Origin: Hirudo medicinalis
Taxonomy: Eukaryota > Annelida > Clitellata > Hirudinida > Hirudinidae
Length of the DNA stretch: 64,000 bases
Assembly: GCA_011800805.1 (NCBI GenBank)
Contig: MPNW01000013.1
Coordinates: 355,573 to 419,572 of the forward strand
Direction: 5' to 3'
The notes below the pieces were generated by a model. That model was given only the letters and a program-made list of their open reading frames with translations, did not search any database and was not told where the DNA came from. This document shows positions 48,101-59,032 of the stretch, one piece after another (the stretch's first letter is position 1; every line of letters begins with the position of its first letter). Both the position numbers and the translations under genes were made by a program.

Positions 48101-51100
48101 TGAAGATTCAGCAAGTGAAGCTGTAAGGATTTGGGAACTGAAGCTGACAATGGCATATGGAAGGTAATATTTAAGGTGCAAAACATTAGTATTGACAGAT
48201 TATCTGGAATGCTGGAGGCCTTTTATGTTTTCAATTAATTAGTTTGCATATTCAGTTTTTTTGGGGGGTTAATAGACATTTTCTTATGAATTTGCTAGAT
48301 ATTTGTTTAAATTAATTTTCTGTAAAAGAGGTATAGACCAATTGAATCTTTAAGATTGAATAGTGTGAAGATTTGTAACATTTATGGGGATATTTTACTA
48401 TTTTTATTGAATAATTAATTAATTAATACAAATAATTAACCTTTTATAAATGTTTGTTAAGACTGTTCATGTTGATGAAAACGTGGGAACTGTCCACAAA
48501 ATATTTTGAAAAAGCTAAAGAATTAGAAATTGAAAGCAATGGAAAACATTCTAGCAACCTCATTGCCATCTACCAAAATCTAGGCAAGGTAACTAAAATA
48601 AAATAGTAATTATTCATCAATATTGATATTCATTTAGCATATCTTTAAACAAATATTTAATAAATGGTTATTTTAATGTGATATGATGTTGGTTGCAATG
48701 ACAGCTAAAGATAGAATATTTTTTAAGAAGGCTTTTAATCATTTTCTCATTTGAACAAAATCTCACACTTCAAGATAGAACAGAGCAAACAGCCAGCTGA
48801 TCATGAAAAAGCTGTTGGATACTATTTGCAGGCACATTCAATAGCTATCTCTAAGTTTGTTAAATTTTCTTGTATATAATCACAGCTTAACTTTTTCAAA
48901 TGAAAGCTTAGTTTTCATAAAATGTAGGATTGAGAAAATACAATACAATTTTTAAAAAAATCAGTGAGTGATGGAAATTCTTGTGAGCAGACTGGGATTT
49001 CAACTCTCAATAATTTGTTATTATTTTAATTAAAACTTGTTTTAGTTTTAGTCCAAAAAGCCTAGAGGTGGCAAAGACATCCCATATGACAGCCCTTGCA
49101 TTTGCCAATATTTGTGAGCATGATGCTGAAAGTGAGTTTTGCAGCTGTTTTCTATTAGTTATAGAAACTCTTGCGAAGAGTTGGGATTTGAACTCCTAAT
49201 GGAGCCACACCAAAGTGAAACTATTATCTCACAAAATATGGGAAAAGTGCCAAGAAACTAGAGAGTTTGAGTAGTTGATACAGTTGCTCATAAAGGGTAG
49301 CCAGGGAACTACAGACTGACATGTATCCTGTCAAAAGTAGCAGAGGATATTATAAAAGACAAAATAGTGGAACATCTAAAGAAAAAATAAATTTGCCAGC
49401 ACAGCATTGATGAAAGTCTGTTCTAACTAAAGTGCTTGAATTCTTTGAGGATGTGATGAGAAGACTTGATCAGGGATAATCGGTGGATCTGATCTACTTA
49501 GATTTTGCAAAGGCTTTTGACAATGTTTCACTTGAGAGACCAGAGGTTAAGTTGGACATCAATACAAGCTGTTTAAGAGACCAGCAGGGAGCTTTGATAC
49601 TAGATTCTTTAGTGCAAGAGTGGTTGGTAGCAGGAATAACCTTAAGGCACAAACACTGGAGGCCAGTACGATGGAAGAATTTAAGATTGCCTTAGAGTCT
49701 AAAAGCTATTACAGAAGAAGTTAACCCTTAAACCGCCACATACCTAAGGGGTTAAATGCACCCCAAACACCAAATACTTTTTTAGCAACGCTTGTTACAG
49801 TAGAGATGGTACCATCAATAGTCGGTTCCGGCGCTCTGATAAAAAGTACCGGGAACCGGTTATTGCCGGAAGGGGTGGAGAATGGGGGTTGGGGGAATTA
49901 AGACAATGTGGATGTCCACAATGTATTTTCTTACACAAATCTATGACATATTGCAGATTTGTGCAAGTTTTTGTGGACGTCTTTTATGGATGACCCCTAA
50001 GTTAAGTTAACCACTTGGCTAATATGCCTATGGTGAGCATAATGCTGAAAGTGAGTTTTGTAGCTGCTTTCTATGCAAGTGTCATATGTAGCGAATCAAA
50101 GAAATCAATTGGTTTTAGTTTGTCTGAAATATCAGGTAATTGCCTTTGATAAGCCAAAGTTTTATTTAGGATTGGATTTATTAGCTTTTATCTCAATCTC
50201 TCTGGTATATTTCACTTTCATTCTTATACATTCTATCCCCAATTGTTGATGGAGAAATGCATTATGTATTTATTTTGTTTAATTTTTATTTAAGCCGGAG
50301 TTGAGTAATCCAAAAAATGCTTTAAAAATCAAAATTTCTTTGAAGATTTATTTTTATAATATTATCTGCAGATTTAATAATTTTAATTTATTTTAAAGTT
50401 TTGGTTTGTTTGATAATTTTTTAACTGAATTAATTTTATGAATCAAAATAAAGTTTTATTAAAGTTCAGACATTATTTCTCTATATTTAAATAATGATTG
50501 GTTTAGATTCTGCAGAAGCATACCTCAAAGAATCCTTAGGAATTTATAGATGTATAAATGGGGTAGCACATGAAAAGACATTGGAGGTCCTTGATGAATT
50601 AGCAAGACTCTATGTAAGGACAGAGAGAATTATGGTAATTGTATTCTTAACTTAATCTATTATTTTGTATTTTTCCTCAAATCACAAAGGATCACAAGTA
50701 TCAAAATAATTAAGATTTGTGAATCTTATGAAGTTGGAAATTGTTAAATCTTTCAAGTTTATTTTTATATTTTCAATTAGAACAGCTGAATAATAATTCA
50801 TTTAGACAAAGTTCATCAAATATCCAAATGAACATAAATATGAAGAATTATTAAAAATGTGTTATAAGTTTATAGGAAAGACATAATCATATTAAATGCC
50901 TCTAAAATTGTTTCTTAAAGGATGGAATAAAACTCATGGAGTCTTCTGTACCACTCAAAGAAGAGCAATACAATTACTATTCAAAGAAAATGGCTACAAC
51001 TTTCAAGTTAATAGCTTCAGGTTACATGTCACTGGGAAGTATGGAGAAGGCCTGGAAAAATTTTGAAAAGGTTACGTTGTATAAACATAAGTGATTATTA

Positions 51101-51630
51101 TAATTTTGAAATTTAAAAATTTTATTATATCTTCAACATCAAAGTATATCTCTGTCAATACTGATATTTGACAGTGCCATGCCATAGAATGTGTCATATT
51201 CGGAAGTTCGCACAAATTCGTAGAAAGCACAAAGAAGACAATGGACATACTTCTGCAGTTAGATTTTTTCAAGTATATGTAAGCAATTCCATATAAAACA
51301 ACATAAAGTAGTTGTTTAATGATAAAAACAAGGGTAAGGGGTCAGACTTTACTTCCAGAGGAATAATGTAGAATGTGATTTTTTGAATCTTTCAGAACAT
51401 TTGCATGAAACTAGGTAGTCATTATTATTGCAATCATATTAATTATTCTCTTTTTAAAAATTTACTTTATTAAAATGCTTTGCTCTCATGATGTCTGAAA
51501 AGTCTTCAGTAAAAAATTTGTCGTTGTTAAATAAATTTGCCTAATGATTTTACATCAAACTAGCTACATTTGTTTTAGAAATCCTGTTGTATCATCAAAG
51601 CTGAAGAAAGTATCACCAAAGAAGAATTGA
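45165..51630 (+). CDS. TTC23: tetratricopeptide repeat protein 23 (TTC23), 12 exons
   Basis: Exons: 45165-45268, 45434-45590, 45718-45841, 46871-47027, 48038-48163, 48462-48588, 48775-48854, 49052-49131, 50507-50634, 50921-51070, 51175-51278, 51579-51630. Phases match throughout and the sum is 1389 nt, i.e. 462 residues, close to vertebrate TTC23. An acidic Ser-rich N-terminus is followed by helical TPR-type repeats. Diagnostic stretches include MALSRIAFGDEDW, KKFSEAENSLAEA, AEAYLKESLGIYRCINGVAH and KLIASGYMSLGSMEKAW, which line up in order with TTC23. Known family role: a primary-cilium protein near the Ellis-van Creveld zone that supports Hedgehog signalling. Odd points: intron 4 appears to be U12-type AT-AC; the exon 7/8 junction has two possible acceptors (49052 or 6 bases upstream); and reading past the last donor would give an alternative stop at 51280. 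The exon 1 donor (AA|GTCAGA) is weak. Confidence 0.85.
47028..48037 (+). other. U12-type AT-AC intron of TTC23
   Basis: The donor ATATCCATTT follows AAAAA, one mismatch from the U12 consensus ATATCCTTT. A branch-site-like TTCCATGAC (48022-48030) is one mismatch from TTCCTTRAC, and the intron ends in CCCAAC. Joining at AC gives codon AAG and the frame KKFSEAENSLAEA, matching the family. No GT donor or AG acceptor nearby keeps that frame. Confidence 0.75.
49270..49700 (+). pseudogene. CR1-like LINE reverse transcriptase fragment
   Basis: Frames read NYRLTCILSKVAEDIIKDKI, VLEFFEDVMRRLDQG, stop, SVDLIYLDFAKAFDNV. This is the fingers/palm order of CR1/Jockey-group RTs, including the catalytic-block motif DFAKAFD. 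Several stops; only the N-terminal part of the RT remains. It sits in intron 8 of TTC23. Confidence 0.7.
49721..49790 (+). mobile_element. piggyBac-like terminus
   Basis: TTAACCCTTAAACCGCCACA, then GGGGTTAAATGCACCCCAAA, resembling the left end of the element at 21674 (TTAACCCTCTAAC, then GCACCCCAA). The other end was not identified; GACCCCTAAGTTAAGTTAAC near 49992 is a candidate. Confidence 0.45.
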
Positions 51631-51693
51631 TCTTGAAGTTCAAGAGATGGCTAATCTTGTTCTCAATTTTATTTTTTGGCCTCCGTTTATTTT

Positions 51694-52302
51694 NNNNNNN
51701 NNNNNNNNNNNNNNNNNNNNNNNNNNNNNNNNNNNNNNNNNNNNNNNNNNNNNNNNNNNNNNNNNNNNNNNNNNNNNNNNNNNNNNNNNNNNNNNNNNNN
51801 NNNNNNNNNNNNNNNNNNNNNNNNNNNNNNNNNNNNNNNNNNNNNNNNNNNNNNNNNNNNNNNNNNNNNNNNNNNNNNNNNNNNNNNNNNNNNNNNNNNN
51901 NNNNNNNNNNNNNNNNNNNNNNNNNNNNNNNNNNNNNNNNNNNNNNNNNNNNNNNNNNNNNNNNNNNNNNNNNNNNNNNNNNNNNNNNNNNNNNNNNNNN
52001 NNNNNNNNNNNNNNNNNNNNNNNNNNNNNNNNNNNNNNNNNNNNNNNNNNNNNNNNNNNNNNNNNNNNNNNNNNNNNNNNNNNNNNNNNNNNNNNNNNNN
52101 NNNNNNNNNNNNNNNNNNNNNNNNNNNNNNNNNNNNNNNNNNNNNNNNNNNNNNNNNNNNNNNNNNNNNNNNNNNNNNNNNNNNNNNNNNNNNNNNNNNN
52201 NNNNNNNNNNNNNNNNNNNNNNNNNNNNNNNNNNNNNNNNNNNNNNNNNNNNNNNNNNNNNNNNNNNNNNNNNNNNNNNNNNNNNNNNNNNNNNNNNNNN
52301 NN
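51694..52302. other. assembly gap
   Basis: 609 N bases just after the TTC23 stop codon; its 3' UTR probably lies partly in the gap. Confidence 1.
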
Positions 52303-52367
52303 AGTAATCACGTTAATTGTTGCAATTGCAACAGAATAACAAAACAACTAGTTGAAGTTAATTATTT

Positions 52368-52535
52368 GGCCGGTTAACTTAGGGTTGCGTTCCTGCGAGC
52401 GGCGGTAAAAGCAGCAATCGTTTTCCCAATCCAGCTTGCACCGCTTATTTATTTATTTATTTATTTATTTGATTAAAGTCCGTTGCATGACTAAGGCTTG
52501 CACAAAGCGGCGCTATGTAAATGTTGTAGCGCCCT
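52368..52535 (+). repeat. SINE copy (family A), interrupted by (ATTT)n
   Basis: GGGTTGCGTTCCTGCGAGCG, then CCAATCCAGCTTGCACCGC match family A. Then (TTTA)n and TTGATTAAAGTCCGTTGCAT follow, a unit also present in reverse at about 41165-41215, before the GCGCTATGTAAATG tail. Confidence 0.55.
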
Positions 52536-52564
52536 CGATGTTTACTAAGTCCAAATCATCTCAC

Positions 52565-52664
52565 TAAGAAACTCCTACCATGGAGCGTACCAACAGAGAA
52601 CCACCAGAGGAGTGCCCCCGTCACCGAACACTTCGGCCCAAATTCCTTAAGTACTTGGGGAGTG
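52565..52664 (+). repeat. LINE 3'-region fragment (family B)
   Basis: ACTCCTACCATGGAGCGTAC, then GAGTGCCCCCGTCACCGAAC and TTCGGCCCAAATTCCTTA match the beginning of the longer copy at 63083-63418. It joins directly to the antisense gypsy fragment at about 52665. Confidence 0.55.
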
Positions 52665-53415
52665 CTATTTGCTTTCTCAGATGCTGCCTGTGGTGTTTCA
52701 CTTGGTGGAAGAAATGGAAGGTCAAATGTGTCACACATTATCTTCAGTGCATCATCTGTCTCTCGCTTCCTCAGCTGATTCTCGTGACGATGTTGCATCC
52801 TGCCATTGACTTCTACTTCGTAGACATGTCTTCCCAGTCGCCGTTTGATGCTGCCAGGCACCCACCAGGATGATTAGGATCACTGTATTCTCTGACATAG
52901 ACTGCATCTTCTTCAGCAAATTCCATTCGCCTTCGCCCAGACTTCACGTCCTCCATCTCCTGTTCATTCCTATTGAGATGAGTCTGCCCCTGTAGCTTTT
53001 GAAGAGTCCTTTTGAAACTATCTACAAAACGCTCAGCTTGACCGTTGCAATGAGGTTGATACCAGGGTGATCTGATTTGCTGGATTCCATTCTTCTGACA
53101 GTAATCTTGGAACTCCTTGGCTGTGAACTGTGTCCCATTGTCCGAAACAACCTTTGGGTATCCCTGCTGTGCAAAAATCTCAAGAGCTCTTTGATTGTTG
53201 CAGTGAACGTCGAAGTTCTCATCTGTACAAGTTCAGGCCACTTGGAGAAGGCATCCACCACGATGAGAAACATCATTCCTTCCATCGGTCCGGGGAAATC
53301 AATATGGATCCTCTCCCAAGCACAATCAGGTTTCGGCCATGGTGACAATTCATTCCTGACAGGTGTCACGTCTCTACCTTTTCTGAGAACGTAACGGTCC
53401 CAGCAATGCTGTCAT
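52665..53415 (-). pseudogene. Ty3/gypsy pol fragment: integrase core and C-terminal part
   Basis: On the - strand the frames run from a region before the integrase core (near 53400) through WERIHIDFPGP and VDAFSKWPEL, the first catalytic-Asp segments of the DDE integrase. The SDNGTQF-type segment lies in a shifted frame near 53140, and a C-terminal VYEVEVNGRMQHRHENQLRK lies near 52780. The gag, protease and RT parts and both LTRs are missing. Frameshifts near 53180 and 52870 make it inactive. Confidence 0.75.
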
Positions 53416-54211
53416 CTACTAAACTCAAATAAGACAATCTTTATGGTGGCGTAAGTCCGAATCACAGGACCTCAAGGCCACCGTACGACTGCTTTATTAA
53501 AACCCGAAAGACTTAAGACCCAAATCAATCGAATTTTATACGAAATAGCTTTTATTAGAACAAATGTTAGAAACGATGGTCTGCCCGAGTCAAAATCTCT
53601 TCATCGTTTCCCTCGCTCTTTTCGTTTTAGACTGACTGAATCCTGGTGATCTTGGTCTTCTCATCGTCCCTGATGACTGAGAAATCGATTGCCAGATATG
53701 CCCGATAACAAAGAAAATTTAAAAAGAAAAGAAAAAGAGAAGACTCTATATTTACAGACAAGGACCTTGTATACTTATACCATTGTTTACTTGGGCAGGG
53801 AAGATCGGTCAGTTTTTCACACTTCGCTGAGGAGGGTGATGGCGAAGAAGTTCTCAGAGTTTGACAAGTACAACTCAGTCAGCTGACAAAACGAGTTATG
53901 ACAATTCAACCGCTTGATTGCAATCAATCATTTAATTGATCATGCACAGATTTCAATCGACTTTGGATTGGCAAGCACGAGTTATCACAAAATGTTTTGC
54001 ACTTTATCTGACAACTCAATTATGGTTGATTCATATTAGCACCTTTGCTTCAGACTCAGCAATCTAATAGTAAGTCGTAAGTCTAATTTTGTCGGCAACT
54101 GATTCGTACGATAATAAACGAATTATTCGACAAACTGCTTATTAACTAGTTGACCCATCAATCATTCGATCAAGTTCCATTAATCTTTCAACGGTGTTTT
54201 TTTTTATGCAG
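53416..54211. other. unassigned noncoding sequence
   Basis: Flanks the gypsy fragment. It may include LTR or other repeat sequence, but I see no diagnostic ends and no supported exon. Confidence 0.4.
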
Positions 54212-54370
54212 CAAAATACAACAAGGACAAGACAAAGAACCAGAAACGAAAAGCCAAGAAAAGGGCCAATCAGGAACAGGAGCTCCCTGCAAAAGAGAAG
54301 GGCAGAACGAAGAAAGCATGGAAAACTTCCAAAGAATGGAGCGTTTCGGCCTGACACCAAATCTAAAGGG
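54212..54370 (+). other. candidate internal exon, lysine/arginine-rich
   Basis: A long T-run and TATGCAG acceptor precede this 159-bp segment, and GTGAGG follows it. Two frames are open. One is highly basic (NTTRTRQRTRNEKPRKGP). The other is Gln/Glu/Lys-rich and would enter the exon at 56834 in phase. It may be a linker exon of the BRWD/PHIP-like gene, but no conserved motif confirms this. Confidence 0.35.
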
Positions 54371-55590
54371 GTGAGGACGAATGGTTTGGATGTGACTAGA
54401 TGACCTACAATGGGGTGACATGTGCATTTATTACTGAGTATTGTTTAGCTAGACTTATTGTTTATCTGAATAGATCTTAAAGAAATGTTTAAATAATTTA
54501 TTAAATTTATATGAATTTAAACAAAAAAATAAATTTGGTTGCTTTTGTTAAAATATTTATTATCGTTAATGAATTGTCTTTGAGCCTCAGACAAAAAAAA
54601 AGTAACAGATTATTCTTAAAGAAAAGAATCAAACAGAAAAAAATAAGTCATAAATATTAAAACACATCCTACGTGATAACGAGGGTATCAGCCAGGGAGA
54701 ATGGAAGACCAAACCGAAACGGGAGTCCTCGGTCGATGCCACTCCTCGCTTAACCCTGAACTGCCATCATTGAACCTTCTTCAATCGTGATCCTGCTTTA
54801 AAAGCATCTTCATCACTATCAATGATCATATTCATTTCGGGTTGGCAGTGATGGAGGGTCACAGGAGGGCTATGACCTCTTGCGTGTCAGATAACCTCGG
54901 AAGGACCGTCGTGGGATCCGTGGGACTGTAAGCCTTCATCCACGAGTTACTGGAGCTTTGGAAACCACTCTGCCAAGGGACATATGGAGATCACAAATTG
55001 CTTTTCTCATTCAATCACTCACTCAACAATAACATTTATTGATCTTTTGAACTTGTAATTTTCTTGATTTCATTTCATTTAAGGTTATTTGTTTAAATCA
55101 ATGTAACAACTACTTTAACATGTTTTCTTCAATTGATTGGCTAATTTCTAATCCAGCCGACCAATCAACTGCCTAACAAATTAACTTCCACCTAGAAGGC
55201 GAATCAGAGGTGATGGGCCTGTTGGATTCCACCCTCAATCGATGAAGAACCGTTCCATCTGCTTCTCCAACCACGACAAACTTCTTCTCTCAATGGAAAG
55301 ACAAGCAGGTGATTGCAACGGTTGGTCCGTGGTGAACCCTCCCCCACAACTTTGGTCACCTGAATTGACCAAACGATTATGATAATGATGACAATGATTT
55401 TGATAAGAGTTATCATGGAGTTGCAAAATCACTAACTGGGTTCACTTTATCCACTTAATAATTCTTCCATTCATTCATTGTCATTCATTTATTCACCCAT
55501 TCATCCATGCACTTTCTCCCAAAGTAACAGGCGTGGCAGATGATGCGAAATTATTGAACGAGACCAATTGAGTCCGAATATTCAAGTAAC
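54371..55590. other. unassigned noncoding sequence
   Basis: A GC-richer block at about 54660-55000 and another at 55195-55350 look like old repeats by composition, but they match no family I recognise. No supported exon. Confidence 0.4.
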
Positions 55591-55594
55591 TCCT

Positions 55595-55688
55595 ATAATA
55601 ATGATAATAATGATGATGATAATGATAATAATGATGATGATGATGATGGTGATGGTGATGATGATGGTGATGATGCTGCTGATGCTGA

Positions 55689-55745
<57 letters not shown>

Positions 55746-55758
55746 GGATGACAATAAC

Positions 55759-55805
<47 letters not shown>
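55595..55805 (+). repeat. compound microsatellite (AAT)n(GAT)n(GCT)n(GAT)n(AAT)n
   Basis: About 210 bp of trinucleotides: AAT/GAT, then GAT/GGT, GCTGAT, GCT, GAT and finally a long (AAT)n. Confidence 0.9.
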
Positions 55806-56111
55806 GAGAATGAGAATGTTGTTCAGCGAGCGATAAGTGCGGATGTTTTATTTGAGCTCCCGAGTTTAAGCAGTTAAAATTCGCTTTAAAGTCAATTTTT
55901 TTTAAATTGTCTGTTTTTTGCTCTTGTCCCCTGCCGTTAGTTGTCTTTCGGTGAACGACTTACTTCCTTGAGGGGAAAAATAAAAGGGGAAAATTTAACC
56001 TGCACCGAAAATTCGTTATTTCTTCAAAAAACGAAGCAGGTTAACCAACTTGACAAATTTGCATTCCACTGCAGTTGAAGAAATATTACAAGTGATTGAA
56101 AAGGTCTTTTC

Positions 56112-56330
56112 ATGGAGGTTAATTCAAGTAGCGTGGAGTTTGTAAACAGTGGCCGGAGCAAATTAGTTCAAAGAAGAATAGAAACTCCTTCAGGTGTTAG
56201 TAGAAAACAGGTGCGTTGTGACTTTTGCAACAAGAAGTTCGCCACTGTGAGAGGTAAACATATCCATGAAAACAGAATCCATCCAGTTGAATATCACAAA
56301 GCCAGAGCTGGTCTTCCCTCTTCANTGTTG
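56112..56330 (+). pseudogene. R2-like LINE ORF N-terminus with C2H2 zinc finger
   Basis: A frame from MEVNSSSVEFV carries CDFCNKKFATVRGKHIHENR followed by IHPVEYHKA. The zinc-finger spacing is C-x2-C-x12-H-x4-H. A single C2H2 finger before an IHP..YHKA sequence is typical of the N-terminus of R2-like non-LTR ORFs. It is cut off by an N at 56326 and then an (AAT)n array. It could instead be a host zinc-finger gene, but the immediate truncation at a LINE-type tail favours a mobile element. Confidence 0.5.
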
Positions 56331-56332
56331 GC

Positions 56333-56376
<44 letters not shown>

Positions 56377-56381
56377 TAATA

Positions 56382-56448
<67 letters not shown>

Positions 56449-56580
56449 GTTCATTTATATAGCGCCATATGCACAGCGTCAGAGGTTCTTGGTTTAACGC
56501 TATCCTGAACAGATGGGTCGATCGACCTGACGCTGGTACAGGAATGCGACGCAGTGGAGTCTTTAAACAGCGAGGTCAAC
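56331..56580 (-). repeat. LINE/SINE 3' end with (ATT)n tail, reverse
   Basis: Read on the - strand, unique-looking sequence (CAGCGTCAGGTCGATCGACC) ends GGCGCTATATAAATGAACTA and then (TTA)n for about 120 bp. The same terminal motif, GGCGCCATAAAAATGAACTA plus (TTA)n, closes the LINE at 63083-63418. Confidence 0.65.
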
Positions 56581-56833
56581 CAGAGCATATCACGGATTAA
56601 TGATTGCTGGAGGGTAATAATGTCATAAATGTTTTAACTCGAGTACTTGCATAAATCATTATAATTGCGGCCATTATATTTTTTTTTAAATGCTTCACTA
56701 CAATCACTTTTCTTCTCCGACGCTTTCTATGTATTCGTCTGCCTTTGCGCGTATAGAGTAAACAAATTCAAAACTCGCAGGCGAGACACGCATGCATCTC
56801 GGAACACCTCCGACTGAACAATGTCAATAATAG

Positions 56834-57735
56834 GAACAACTGGAGGGAGCAGTGCCCCAAACTCCTCGACCTCATCCTCAGGTGCCCTGTCTCGTTGCCC
56901 TACCTGTATCAGGTCGATGTTGCGGAGTTCCCCATGAGTTTGGTTTCGGTGGTGATGATGATGAATGTATTATGTGGTTATGATGTCGATTACTGTTTTG
57001 TGATGAGGAGGTTAATGTACTTGGTTTGTTATGTATTGTTAATACTTATTATTTCATTAACTAATGAGATTACAATTAATGCAATCACCGACTCCTCCCA
57101 TTCTGCAGGATTATTTGCATATCGAACAGCAGCCGATGGACCTGAGCACCATTCACAACAACCTCGAATCCAACTTTTACGACAACCCCAACGAATTCTG
57201 CCGAGACGTCAGACTTATATTCACCAACTCTCTCTTCTATAACACCAACAAGAGGTCAAAGGTGAAAGAAATGGTGAGTAGTTATTCATTTTATTCAATT
57301 ATTCAGTTATTCAATTTAAATCGATATTGATAATTTGTTGTTGGATAATTTATTTCATTATGGATCTTTCTGTAGGGTTATTCATGCATTGAATTGATGC
57401 CATCATTCTCTCTTTTCAAAGCCAACATGCGTCGCAGGATTGAATCTGATGAGCAGGAGGATGGAAATGAGGAAAGCCATTGCCACAACGATGACCAGGC
57501 TCCGTCGACCAATCACAGGACGGAAGAGAGGACTCTCCTTAGTTGCTCGAAACACGTCGATGAAGAGAGGAAGGTTCACGGATACCGATCAAAACGTCCA
57601 GGAAAAGAGAGAAGGAAGCACCAAAGGAATGGCTGCATCTGCAAGGACGACCTCGAAGAGGAAGAGGAAGAGGAGGACCTCGGCGATGGCGACCAAACGT
57701 CAGACGTTTTCTGCATATCCAGCTACCACAGTTAG
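56834..57735 (+). CDS. BRWD/PHIP-like protein, second-bromodomain exons, partial
   Basis: Exon 56834-56933 reads NNWREQCPKLLDLILRCPVS then YQVDVAEFP, helix Z and ZA loop. Exon 57109-57273 reads DYLHIEQQPMDLSTIHNNLE, then FCRDVRLIFTNSLFYN and NKRSKVKEM. The final part, from 57376, carries YSC..SLFKANMRRRIES (helix C), then becomes acidic. The order and the EFCRDVRLIF..N..NKRS signature match the second bromodomain of PHIP/BRWD1/BRWD3, chromatin readers of acetylated histones that act with CUL4. Oddities: the donor after FP is ATGAGT, not GTGAGT. From about 57440 two frames are open, acidic (to 57735) and Arg/Lys-rich (to 57760), so the 3' end is unsettled. WD40 and first-bromodomain exons are not in view. 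Confidence 0.75.
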
Positions 57736-58094
57736 CAATAATATTTTACTTAATCTTTAATTACTACCTCTACTTAATCTCCGGAAAAATTCCTATGTGT
57801 TGCTATTTGTTTGCCCTATAACTCTCATATCGATCATGCTTTTGTAAATTTAAACATACTTAAAATTCATCAAATAAATAATTTCCATTTGGCCATTTTT
57901 ATGTATAAACTAGATCATCATATGTTGTCTCAACTTTTTGATAATTTGTTTTCAAAAATATCTTCTTCAGACTCACTGTTCGATTATCATGTAATTATAG
58001 ATCAGCTTTTGCTAAATCTTTTGTTAGTTCTCATTCGATCATTTGCAAATGACTGGTTTGATGCAGAGGATGTGGTAGGATAAAGAGTTCTCAA

Positions 58095-58201
58095 CTTCGT
58101 CTTCCACGTCTCAAAAACCTTATCCTTCTCCTCGATCGATGCTGAGTGCAAACCCGAAGTGGTGCCACCGCCGGAGACGAAGTCTTCCTTGGAAAATAAA
58201 G
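58095..58201 (+). other. candidate Ser/Pro-rich exon downstream of bromodomain
   Basis: Ends at a strong donor (AAAG|GTGAGT at 58202). Two frames are open, STSQKPYPSPRSMLSANPKW and a Pro/Glu-rich one. A poorly defined AG acceptor is near 58092. It may be a C-terminal low-complexity exon of the BRWD/PHIP-like gene. Confidence 0.25.
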
Positions 58202-58884
58202 GTGAGTGGCTGGTGCTGGTTTTGAAATTGTGTCGTTTCAGTGCCCTGCTGATGATGGTGATGATTTCTAGAGTTTTGATTGCTCAAGATATCACAATGA
58301 AAATACATTTCGAGATCTATTTGCTGTTTTTTTTTATAATTTATTTCAAATTGAGATTGAGAAATTGAAATTTCATCTTGAGAAGGATTTGATAAACATT
58401 AAAGCATGTGTCAAAAACTTATGCAATACGTCTGTCACCAGCACATAAAACCTCAACGAGGCTAAAGTGGTAACGATTTGGATATATTAGGAATTCAACT
58501 TAATTTTGTCAGTCGTCATTCTAATAATAAAAAATCTTGCAAGAACTCCTCGGACAAACAATAACAACAGCTACGACAGCAGCAGAAGCTGTTTTTACGA
58601 GGCTCAGAGTCGTCCAAGCAAGATAAAGAGTAAGATTAGATGCCTGCATCTTCCTCTGTACCGTGGGAGTTGAATGTTTCGTTTGTTACTAAATTTAATT
58701 AACTTAAATTAATGTGATGCATTTTGTAAATATCAATATTTTTATCAACTTGTTCAAATTTTACTTCGATTTAATCAATCCTTAAGTCATTAACCCATCA
58801 GCATTAATTTTTTGGATTTTTGAAATTTTTCTCTGCAAAATTTAATGCATCGAATCGCCTTATAGTTTAAAAGCCTTTCATTGC

Positions 58885-59032
58885 GTGCAGGTTGGCCGCA
58901 AGGGTTGCGTTCCTGCACATGGCGATTATGGCAACGGTCGCACTGTTTTGTGTTCGAAATCCAGCCTGCACTGTCGCAAGAGCCCTTGGGAAGGAACAAA
59001 TAGCGCTGCATAAATGAAGTACGTTTACATTT
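58885..59032 (+). repeat. SINE copy (family A), most complete
   Basis: Best-preserved copy: GTGCAGGTTGGCCGCAAGGG, TTGCGTTCCTGCACATGGCG, GTGTTCGAAATCCAGCCTGC (B-box-like), CACTGTCGCAAGAGCCCTTG, and tail AGCGCTGCATAAATGAAGTA. Confidence 0.65.

Noticed and set aside
51627..52377. Long open frames across the N gap
   Set aside because: Made of unknown bases; not evidence of coding.
55568..55813. Met-rich 81-residue frame
   Set aside because: Pure microsatellite translation.
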